From positions 1 through 6,533 of the forward strand of contig CALGOE010000149.1 in the NCBI GenBank assembly GCA_937958145.1: DNA of 6,533 bases, read 5' to 3'. Below are positions 1 through 6,187 of this stretch, in pieces. How positions within the stretch are numbered: position 1 is the stretch's first letter; the number at the start of each line of letters is the position of its first letter. This DNA is from an uncultured Desulfobacca sp. Lineage in GTDB: Bacteria; Desulfobacterota; Desulfobaccia; Desulfobaccales; Desulfobaccaceae. Made by a program: the position numbers and the translations under genes. Below the pieces are notes generated by a model. It was not told where the DNA came from, made no database searches, and saw nothing but the letters and a program-made list of their open reading frames with translations.

Positions 1-2451
1 TTTTATGAGCTCTTTTTCCAGGACGCCCAGGTGGCGGCCCAGGCCTTGAATATCGCCCTCACCAGCCGCAGTCGCGCCGACGACGAGGCCATCCCCATGG
101 CCGGCTTTCCCCTGCACGCGGCCGAGGTTTATATCGCCAAACTCCTGGAGCAGGGCCATCGCCTGATTATCTGCGATCAGGTGGAGGACCCGGCCCAGGC
201 CAAGGGTTTGGTGCGCCGGGAGGTGACCCGGGTGCTCACCCGGGGCATGATCGTCGACCCCGAGAAGCTGACGGCCAAAGAGAGCAATTACCTGGCCGCG
301 GCCTGCTGGCGGGACCGGGTCTGGGGGCTGGCCTGCGTGGAGCTATCCACCGGTGATTTCCGCCTCACCGAGGGGAAGGACCTGGAGACCTTGGGTGATG
401 AGCTCCATCGGCTGCAGCCGGTGGAGATCCTCCTGCCCGAGGACTGCCCGGCCGAGGCCCTGGCCGGGGCTCTGGCCGGTTTGACCACGGCTCCCAGTCT
501 GCAGCGTTTGGACGGCTCCAGCTTCCATTTCGAGGCGGCCACAGAGCGTCTGCAGCGGCATCTGGGCACTCTCTTTCTGGACGGCTTCGGGCTCAATGGT
601 TATACCTATGGTCTTATGGCCGCCGGGGCCATCCTGGCTTATCTGGAGGCCAACCGCAGCGGCCCGCCCCGGCACCTGAACCGCCTCCTGCCCTACTCCC
701 GGGATGATTTCCTGGGGCTGGATGAGGCCACCCTGCGCAACCTGGAGATCTTTGAGAACTTCCGCAGCCGCAGCCGCAAAAATTCGCTGCTGGATATCCT
801 TGACGCCACCATCACCCCCATGGGGGGCCGCCTCTTGGCTTCCTGGCTGCGCTTCCCCCTCAAAGATCTGGCAGCTATCCAGGGCCGCTTAGAAGTGGTA
901 GCCTTTTTTCACGGCCAGGGCCTCCTGCGCCAGAAATGGCGGCAACTGCTCAAGGGCGTGGGTGATCTGGAGCGTCTTACGGCCCGCCTGGTCCTGGAGC
1001 AGGCCACGCCCCGGGACCTCATGGCCCTGAAAAACTCGGTGGCCCACCTCCCGGCCCTGGGCCGCCTGCTGCCGGCGGACCTGCCTCCGTTGGCAGCCAG
1101 CCTGGCCGCGGATCTGGATGATCTGGCTGATGTCCATGACCTTCTCGACGCCGCTTTGGTGCCCGAACCCCCTGCTTCTCTGAAAGACGGCGGTTTCATC
1201 CGCGCCGGCTACAATCCTGAGTTGGATGAATTGCTGGCCTTGACCCGCCAGGATAAAGAGTGGCTGGCCGCCCTGGAGGCCCGGGAACGGCAGCAGACCG
1301 GCATCAGCTCCCTAAAAGTCCGCTATAACAAGGTCTTCGGCTATTATATTGAGGTTTCCAAGGCCAATCTGGCTGCAGTGCCGGATTATTTTATCCGTAA
1401 ACAGACCCTGGTCAACGCCGAACGCTTCATTACGGCGGAACTGAAGGAATACGAATCCCGTCTCCTGGGAGCCGAGGAAGCCCGCAAACAATTGGAGATT
1501 ACCATCTTCCAGGACCTGCGCCGGCGTTTGGGCCAGGAGGCCCCCCGGCTGCAAAAAGTGGCTGCCGCCCTGGCCGGCCTGGATGTGCTCAGCGCCCTGG
1601 CGGAAACTGCCAGCCGCCAGCAATACACCTGTCCGGAATTGACCACGGCCCGGGGGCTGACCATCAAGCAGGGCCGGCATCCGGTCATTGAACGGCTGCT
1701 GCCGCCGGGCAGTTTTGTGCCCAACGATATCTCCATGGACGATCAGGCCACCCTCATGATCGTCACCGGCCCCAACATGGCCGGCAAATCCACCATTCTG
1801 CGGCAGGTGGCCCTTATCGTTCTGTTGGCCCAGATCGGTAGTTTTGTTCCTGCGGCTGAGGCCCGCCTCGGTCTGGTGGACCGTATCTTCACCCGGGTGG
1901 GCGCGGTGGACGACATCGGCCGGGGCCAGAGCACCTTTCTCGTGGAGATGCATGAGACCGCCAATATCCTGCATCAGGCTACCCCCCGCAGTTTAGTGAT
2001 CCTGGATGAGATCGGCCGCGGGACCAGCACCTTCGACGGCCTGGCCCTGGCCTGGGCCGTGGCTGAACACCTCCATGATCTGGGGCAACAAGGGGCCCTG
2101 ACCTTGTTTGCTACCCACTATCATGAACTGACGGCCCTCAGCCGCCTCAAACCCCGGGTCCGCAATCTCCAGGTGACCGTGGCTGAGGCCGATGGCCGGA
2201 TCGTCTTCCTGCACAGACTGCAACCCGGCGCAGCCAACAAAAGTTACGGCATCCAGGTAGCCCGTCTGGCCGGCGTGCCGGCCCCGGTGATCGCCCGGGC
2301 TCAGGAAGTGTTGGAAAATATCGAGGCCGGGACCCTGGATCAGGTGGGTTTTCCCCGCCTGGCCCGGCCCCGCCGCCGCCAACCCGGCGCTGTGGAGGTG
2401 GGCCAGATGGACCTCTTCGGCGGGCATGCGGCCCCGGTTCAAGATGAATAA
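1..2451 (+). CDS. mutS: DNA mismatch repair protein MutS (5' partial)
   Basis: MutS binds mismatches and small loops in newly replicated DNA and, through ATP-driven clamp sliding, recruits MutL. The frame is open from base 1, so the gene enters from upstream and the GTG at 31 is internal. Codon 1 is the Phe of the F-Y-E mismatch-reading motif (Phe36/Glu38 in E. coli), so about 35 N-terminal residues are missing. Of the visible 816 residues, 1-100 are domain I (IPMAGFPLHA, ICDQVEDP). The core lever region follows (SLLDILDATITPMG near 262), then the clamp (KVRYNKVFGYYIEV near 439-452). The ATPase has Walker A GPNMAGKST at 590-598, Walker B and signature LDEIGRGTST at 668-677, and the H-loop ATHYHEL at 704-710. 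A beta-clamp-binding motif QMDLF sits at 802-806, and the protein stops 10 residues later, lacking the usual tetramerisation tail. The family assignment is certain. Confidence 0.98.
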   Translation, partial: FYELFFQDAQVAAQALNIALTSRSRADDEAIPMAGFPLHAAEVYIAKLLEQGHRLIICDQVEDPAQAKGLVRREVTRVLTRGMIVDPEKLTAKESNYLAAACWRDRVWGLACVELSTGDFRLTEGKDLETLGDELHRLQPVEILLPEDCPAEALAGALAGLTTAPSLQRLDGSSFHFEAATERLQRHLGTLFLDGFGLNGYTYGLMAAGAILAYLEANRSGPPRHLNRLLPYSRDDFLGLDEATLRNLEIFENFRSRSRKNSLLDILDATITPMGGRLLASWLRFPLKDLAAIQGRLEVVAFFHGQGLLRQKWRQLLKGVGDLERLTARLVLEQATPRDLMALKNSVAHLPALGRLLPADLPPLAASLAADLDDLADVHDLLDAALVPEPPASLKDGGFIRAGYNPELDELLALTRQDKEWLAALEARERQQTGISSLKVRYNKVFGYYIEVSKANLAAVPDYFIRKQTLVNAERFITAELKEYESRLLGAEEARKQLEITIFQDLRRRLGQEAPRLQKVAAALAGLDVLSALAETASRQQYTCPELTTARGLTIKQGRHPVIERLLPPGSFVPNDISMDDQATLMIVTGPNMAGKSTILRQVALIVLLAQIGSFVPAAEARLGLVDRIFTRVGAVDDIGRGQSTFLVEMHETANILHQATPRSLVILDEIGRGTSTFDGLALAWAVAEHLHDLGQQGALTLFATHYHELTALSRLKPRVRNLQVTVAEADGRIVFLHRLQPGAANKSYGIQVARLAGVPAPVIARAQEVLENIEAGTLDQVGFPRLARPRRRQPGAVEVGQMDLFGGHAAPVQDE

Positions 2452-2484
2452 CCCACGGGCAGATGATGGCAAAAAGATATCCCC

Positions 2485-2506
2485 CACCATCAATGGTGCA
2501 GTTTTT
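2485..2506 (+). terminator. Weak candidate terminator after mutS
   Basis: A short inverted repeat, CACCA and TGGTG around a TCAA loop (2485-2498), is followed after CA and G by five T residues (2502-2506). It lies 33 nt after the mutS stop and just before the tRNA promoter, where a terminator would be expected. The stem is only 5 bp and the T-run is short and interrupted by C, so this would be a weak intrinsic terminator at best. Confidence 0.35.
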
Positions 2507-2509
2507 CCC

Positions 2510-2538
2510 TTGACAAGAAAAGGGGGGCTCGTTATAAA
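2510..2538 (+). promoter_or_regulatory. Sigma70-type promoter of the tRNA operon
   Basis: The -35 box is a perfect TTGACA at 2510-2515. The -10 box is TATAAA at 2533-2538 (consensus TATAAT, one mismatch). The spacer is exactly 17 nt. Transcription would start near 2545, leaving a 5' leader of only about 5 nt before the mature tRNA-Gly end at 2550. This near-consensus promoter fits a strongly expressed stable-RNA operon and would drive both tRNA genes. The start point is inferred from spacing only. Confidence 0.85.
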
Positions 2539-2549
2539 GAAAGGTGCGA

Positions 2550-2624
<75 letters not shown>

Positions 2625-2644
2625 TTTTATTTCCTGCCAAATCG

Positions 2645-2719
2645 GGCGGCATAGCCAAGTGGTAAGGCAGCGGTCTGCAAAACCGTTATTCTCCGGTTCG
2701 AATCCGGATGCCGCCTCCA
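2645..2719 (+). tRNA. tRNA-Cys (anticodon GCA)
   Basis: A full cloverleaf can be drawn. The acceptor stem GGCGGCA (2645-2651) pairs with TGCCGCC (2709-2715). The D stem is GCC/GGC. The anticodon stem GCGGT/ACCGT encloses CTGCAAA with anticodon GCA at 2677-2679. The T arm is TCCGG/CCGGA around TTCGAAT. The discriminator is T2716 (U73, the known identity base for cysteinyl-tRNA synthetase), followed by encoded CCA (2717-2719). It begins 20 nt after tRNA-Gly with no promoter between, so the two are probably cut from one transcript. Confidence 0.98.
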
Positions 2720-2772
2720 GTTCATTGCTCGTCAGCGTTTCTTTATTTTCTTGCCTCTGTGTGCAGCGCCAA

Positions 2773-2802
2773 ACCGGTCCGCCAAGGCTGACGGCGGCCG
2801 GT
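2773..2802. repeat. 10-bp hairpin downstream of the tRNA operon
   Basis: ACCGG (2773-2777), a bulged T, and CCGCC (2779-2783) pair with GGCGG (2793-2797) and CCGGT (2798-2802) around a 9-nt loop. The stem is GC-rich and lies 53 nt after tRNA-Cys. It has no T-run after it, so it is not a typical intrinsic terminator. It could slow 3' exonucleases on the tRNA precursor, take part in Rho-dependent ending, or be a fragment of a dispersed palindromic repeat. Confidence 0.6.
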
Positions 2803-2898
2803 ATTAGTCTCTGCTCTTGCCTTGCTTCATCACCTTCCCCTTGATATCTTTGGTGGATAAGAGACACTTTTTTCTCTTGCCGATTTTTTCGGGGTGCC

Positions 2899-2928
2899 TT
2901 GGTTTTGCACTTATGATATTTGTTATAA
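2899..2928 (+). promoter_or_regulatory. Weak promoter candidate upstream of the HdrA-like gene
   Basis: TTGGTT (2899-2904) lies 18 nt upstream of TTATAA (2923-2928), inside the only AT-rich patch before the gene. Matches to sigma70 consensus are partial. An alternative -35, TTGCAC (2905-2910), is too close to the -10 box. A promoter is expected here because the tRNA operon upstream should be a separate unit, but the sequence alone does not prove it. Confidence 0.25.
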
Positions 2929-2934
2929 GGAGCG

Positions 2935-3048
2935 ATGGCCCAGGGTGAGCCGGCAGCGGAGTGGTTGCTGGTGTCAGTCCGGTGGCCGGCCGGCGTAGAC
3001 GAAAAGCTTTCAAGGAATTTATATACATGGGAGTCGAGAACGCACTGA
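2935..3048 (+). CDS. Possible 37-codon leader ORF overlapping the HdrA-like start
   Basis: An ATG at 2935 follows AAGGAG (2927-2932) and opens a 37-codon frame that ends in TGA at 3046-3048, so it overlaps the HdrA-like start (3027) by 22 nt in another frame. It encodes a tryptophan-containing peptide (Trp at 10, 17, 32) starting MAQGEPAAEW that I do not recognise. The gap from AAGGAG to ATG is only 2 nt, shorter than usual. If translated, it could couple ribosomes to the HdrA-like start; it may equally be chance. Confidence 0.2.
   Translation: MAQGEPAAEWLLVSVRWPAGVDEKLSRNLYTWESRTH
3012..3016 (+). promoter_or_regulatory. Ribosome binding site that sets the HdrA-like start
   Basis: AAGGA at 3012-3016 precedes the ATG at 3027 by 10 nt. 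It supports starting there rather than at the in-frame GTG at 2961. That longer form would add 22 residues, including a run of four arginines, which precede the flavin-binding fold and have no counterpart in HdrA proteins as I know them. Confidence 0.6.
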
Positions 3049-6000
3049 GCAACCGGGCGGTTTTGGTGGTAGGGGGCGGCGTTGCCGGTCTGCAGGCCGC
3101 CGTGGATGTGGCCAGCGCCGGACTTTCGGTCTATGTGGTGGAAAGGGCTGAAAGTATCGGCGGGCTCATGCCCCAATTAGACAAGACCTTCCCGACCAAT
3201 GATTGTGGTATGTGTTTCATTGCCCCCAAGGAGGAGGACCGCAGCGGCTGCCTGCGCAGCGGTGTCGGGGTCTGGCGCCACCCCCGGATCACGGTCTGGC
3301 CGCAGGCGGAGGTGCAGGCGGTGACCGGGGGGCCGGGGCGATTCCAGGCCACCGTGATCATCCATCCCCGTTATATTGATCCGGCCGCCTGTACAGCCTG
3401 TGGTCTGTGTGCCCAGGTCTGTCCGGAACGGGCCATTAGTTCGTATAATGCCAATCTGGACCAGCACCCGGCCGCCTACCTCCCTTTTCCCCAGGCCCTC
3501 CCGCGGGTTTATACCATTGATAAGGCCGCCTGCACGGAATGCGGCCTCTGTGTGCCGGTCTGTCCGGTTAACGCCGTCAAATTGGCGGACCAGCCCGAGA
3601 GCCGGGAAATCACGGTGGCGGCGGTGATCCTGGCGCCGGGCAACCGGGTCTATGATCCCACGCCGCTCAAGCCGTATCTCTACGGCCAGCACCCCAATGT
3701 CATTACCAGTCTGGAGTATGAACGGCTCTACAGCGGCACCGGTCCCACCGGGGGACGGCTGGTGCGGCCCCTGGACGGTGAGCCGCCCAGGAAAATTGCC
3801 TGGCTGCAGTGCATCGGCTCCCGGGATGTGAAGAGCCATACCTATTGTTCCCACGTCTGCTGCATGTATGCCATTAAAGAGGCCATGATTGCCAGGGAGC
3901 GGCTGGGGCCGGAGGTGGAGGCCGCCATCTTTTATATGGATATGCGGGTGGTGGGCAAGGATTATGAGCAGTACTACCAGCGGGCTCGGGACCAGTACGG
4001 GGTGCGTTTTATCTGTTACCGGGTGCCGGCCTTGGCTCCGGCTGCCAACGGCGACATCCGCGTCGAATATTACGACGCGGCGGGCAAGAAGCAGGCGGAA
4101 GATTTTAATCTGGTGGTGTTGGCCAGCGGTTTCGAGACGGCCCCAGCGGCCCGGGAACTGGCCGCGCGGTTGGGCCTGGAGCTGAACCGGCATGCCTATC
4201 CGGTCACGGATCCGGCCCTGCCCGTGGCCACCAGCCGGCTGGGGATTTATGCCTGCGGCACGTTCCAGGCTCCCAAAGATATCCCCGAAGCGCTTATGGA
4301 GGCCTCGGCGGCGGCGGCCTGTGCGCTGGTGGATGCCGGCGGCCCCCGGCCGGAAAATCTGGTGCCTGCGCCCCCCATGGCGGAGGTCCCGGCCAGCCCG
4401 CCGCGGCTGGGCATCTTCTTCTGCGGCTGGACGCCGGCCGTGGATGATGTCATTGATATTGCGGCCGTGCAAGCCTATGTCCGCACCCTGCCCGACGTCG
4501 TGGTCAGCGCCGGCCAGCCCTTGCATTGCGGGCCCGAAGGTTTGGAGGAGTTGGCCCGGCAGGCCGCCGCGGCTGGGGTCAACCGGGTGGTCGCGGCCGC
4601 CTGCACCCCCATGATCCAGGAGCCTAAGATCCGGGAGGCCTTTCAGCAGGCAGGGGTTAACAAATACCTCATTGAAGTGGTTCACCTCCGGCTGGAGGTT
4701 GCCAGTGTGCACGCCCATGACCGGCAAGGGGCGACCGCCAAGGCCAAGACCTTGCTGCGGCGAGCCGCGGCCAGGGTGAGGAGTCTGGAACCGCTGGCCG
4801 AAAAGCGCCTGGAGATCACTCCGGCAGCCCTGGTGGTGGGGGGCGGGGTGGCCGGGTTGAGTGCCGCCCGGAGTCTGGCCGACCAGGGCTTCCAGGTTCA
4901 TCTTATTGAAAAAAATGATACATTGGGAGGACTGGCGCAACGCCTCGGTCCTACCATCGAGGGCTGGGAGGTGCAGCCTTATCTGGCCGACCTGATCCGG
5001 CAGGTGGAGGCCCAGCCGCGGATCACTGTGCATCTGGCCAGCGAGGTGGTGCAGCACCAGGGCCGCAAAGGGGCCTTTTTGACCACCATTGCCAGCGGCC
5101 CGGAGCGCCGGCAGACCAGCATCCGCCACGGGGTCACCATTTTGGCCACCGGCGCCCGGGAATACCAGCCCCGGGAATATCTCTATGGCACGGATCCCCG
5201 CATCATGACCCAGCTGGAGTTGGCGGCCCGCTTGCGAGAGGATCCGGCGCTGGCTCAATCCTGGCGCCGGGTGATCATGATCCAGTGCGTGGGCTCCCGC
5301 CATGCCGACAATCCCACCTGCAGCCGCATCTGCTGCCAGACCGCAGTGAAGCATGCCCTGACCCTGAAAGAACGGGCACCCGACCTGGATGTGGTCATTT
5401 TCCATCGGGATATGCGGATGTACGGCCTGTTGGAGGATTATTACACCGCGGCCCGGGACCGCCGCGTCCTCTTTGAACGCTTTGATCCGGCCCAGCCGCC
5501 CCAGGTGACCAAAAACGGAGAACAACTCCAGCTTCTGTTTTATGACACTATCCTGCAGCGCTGGCTTACCTGGCCGGTGGATGCGGTCATCCTGAGCGCC
5601 GCCGTCGTGCCCACAGACACCCGGGAGCTGGCCCGCATCCTGCGGCTACCCCAGGATGAGCGGGGCTTTTGGCGGGAGTTCCATGCCAAGATGCGGCCGC
5701 TGGATTTGGCCACCGAGGGTTATTATGTTTGTGGTACGGCTCACAGCCCCCGCTTGCTCAAGGAGGCCATTACCCAGGGGTTGGCTGTGGCGGCCCGGGC
5801 CGGAGGCTTCCTGGCTGCGGCCAGCCAGGCCATCAACCCCCTGGTGGCGGTGGTCAATCAGGGCCTGTGCGTGGGCTGCCTGGCCTGCGTGCGGAGCTGC
5901 CCCTATGCCATCCCCCGGATGGATGAGAAGCACCGTTCCCAGATCGATCCGGCCCTCTGCCTGGGCTGTGGCATCTGCGCCACTGTCTGCCCGGCCGGGG

Positions 6001-6068
6001 CCATTGCCTTTACACATTACCGTGATGAAGACATCGATGCGGAACTGGAGGCCTGGGGAGAGAGATAG
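3027..6068 (+). CDS. HdrA-like iron-sulfur flavoprotein with two tandem HdrA modules
   Basis: This 1013-residue cytoplasmic protein resembles subunit A of heterodisulfide reductase, the flavin subunit that bifurcates electrons. Known single-module HdrA proteins are around 650 residues. Module 1 has an FAD-binding GGGVAG (16-21) and an HdrA motif FPTNDCGMC (Cys60, Cys63). A two-cluster ferredoxin insert follows (Cys122/125/128/132 and Cys169/172/175/179), then QCIGSR (262) with YCSHVCC (274-279), and ACGTFQAPKDIPEA (409-422). Residues 461-595 match the HdrA N-terminal domain (Cys466, Cys501, Cys526). Module 2 has GGGVAG (605-610), QCVGSR (754) with TCSRICC (765-770), and VCGTAHSP (901-908), but neither the DCGMC motif nor a ferredoxin insert. 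A C-terminal two-cluster ferredoxin ends it (Cys948/951/954/958 and Cys978/981/984/988). No signal peptide or membrane segment is visible. The HdrC-like gene downstream suggests a shared complex. BamE-type or Qmo-type HdrA homologues are alternatives; substrate and partners are unknown. Confidence 0.93.
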   Translation: MGVENALSNRAVLVVGGGVAGLQAAVDVASAGLSVYVVERAESIGGLMPQLDKTFPTNDCGMCFIAPKEEDRSGCLRSGVGVWRHPRITVWPQAEVQAVTGGPGRFQATVIIHPRYIDPAACTACGLCAQVCPERAISSYNANLDQHPAAYLPFPQALPRVYTIDKAACTECGLCVPVCPVNAVKLADQPESREITVAAVILAPGNRVYDPTPLKPYLYGQHPNVITSLEYERLYSGTGPTGGRLVRPLDGEPPRKIAWLQCIGSRDVKSHTYCSHVCCMYAIKEAMIARERLGPEVEAAIFYMDMRVVGKDYEQYYQRARDQYGVRFICYRVPALAPAANGDIRVEYYDAAGKKQAEDFNLVVLASGFETAPAARELAARLGLELNRHAYPVTDPALPVATSRLGIYACGTFQAPKDIPEALMEASAAAACALVDAGGPRPENLVPAPPMAEVPASPPRLGIFFCGWTPAVDDVIDIAAVQAYVRTLPDVVVSAGQPLHCGPEGLEELARQAAAAGVNRVVAAACTPMIQEPKIREAFQQAGVNKYLIEVVHLRLEVASVHAHDRQGATAKAKTLLRRAAARVRSLEPLAEKRLEITPAALVVGGGVAGLSAARSLADQGFQVHLIEKNDTLGGLAQRLGPTIEGWEVQPYLADLIRQVEAQPRITVHLASEVVQHQGRKGAFLTTIASGPERRQTSIRHGVTILATGAREYQPREYLYGTDPRIMTQLELAARLREDPALAQSWRRVIMIQCVGSRHADNPTCSRICCQTAVKHALTLKERAPDLDVVIFHRDMRMYGLLEDYYTAARDRRVLFERFDPAQPPQVTKNGEQLQLLFYDTILQRWLTWPVDAVILSAAVVPTDTRELARILRLPQDERGFWREFHAKMRPLDLATEGYYVCGTAHSPRLLKEAITQGLAVAARAGGFLAAASQAINPLVAVVNQGLCVGCLACVRSCPYAIPRMDEKHRSQIDPALCLGCGICATVCPAGAIAFTHYRDEDIDAELEAWGER

Positions 6069-6165
6069 TGGTCAGTGATTCGTGGTCAGTGGTAAGCTAA
6101 GTTCGGCAAGGCCTGAATCCTCGGACCTCCACCATGATCAACCTGCAAGTGACAACCGACAACTG
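6068..6165. repeat. Short repeat cluster between the HdrA-like and HdrC-like genes
   Basis: GTGGTCAGTG occurs at 6068-6077 and again at 6082-6091, a 14-nt period, with the first copy beginning on the last base of the HdrA-like stop codon. About 55 nt later, 6147-6165 holds two GACAAC units (6151-6156 and 6159-6164). Its reverse complement, containing GTTGTCACTT, is a loose match (7 of 10) to the first unit. The arrangement looks like a decayed element of about 100 bp with inverted ends, of the dispersed intergenic type. This is inferred from pattern alone. Confidence 0.5.
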
Positions 6166-6187
6166 CCCTTGAGGCGGAGGAAGTGCG

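Larger units (their letters stand above)
2720..3026. other. Long intergenic stretch between tRNA-Cys and the HdrA-like gene
   Basis: No confident gene lies in these 307 bases. The first part (to about 2910) is notably T/C-rich compared with the GC-rich genes around it. It contains a strong hairpin (2773-2802), a long-range pairing GTCTCT (2807-2812) with AGAGAC (2860-2865) followed closely by six T residues, and a small hairpin CCGA-TTTTT-TCGG (2880-2892). None forms a classical hairpin plus U-tract, so where the tRNA transcript ends is unclear. The last 100 bases are GC-rich again, hold repeated GCCGGC words that could fold, and include a possible leader ORF. I recognise no riboswitch or known small RNA. 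Confidence 0.6.

Noticed and set aside
31..33. GTG at 31 as the real start of mutS
   Set aside because: The frame is open from base 1 and the ten codons before it encode FYELFFQDAQ, the conserved MutS mismatch-recognition segment, so the gene begins outside the window.
1312..1974. 220-codon minus-strand frame inside mutS
   Set aside because: It lies wholly opposite the MutS clamp and ATPase coding region, which is unmistakable, and shows no motif of its own.
2961..3026. Upstream GTG start for the HdrA-like protein
   Set aside because: The added 22 residues are arginine-rich and come before the normal beginning of the flavin fold. The ATG at 3027 has AAGGA at a workable distance.
2935..3026. 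Cobalamin-type or other metabolite riboswitch before the HdrA-like gene
   Set aside because: The GC-rich segment has folding potential, but I could not find the conserved core of a known riboswitch class.
3177..5525. 782-codon open frame on the minus strand inside the HdrA-like gene
   Set aside because: It is a shadow of the forward gene, caused by GC-rich third positions. The forward frame has clear flavin and iron-sulfur motifs; the reverse translation has low-complexity Gly/His/Arg-rich sequence with no recognisable domain.
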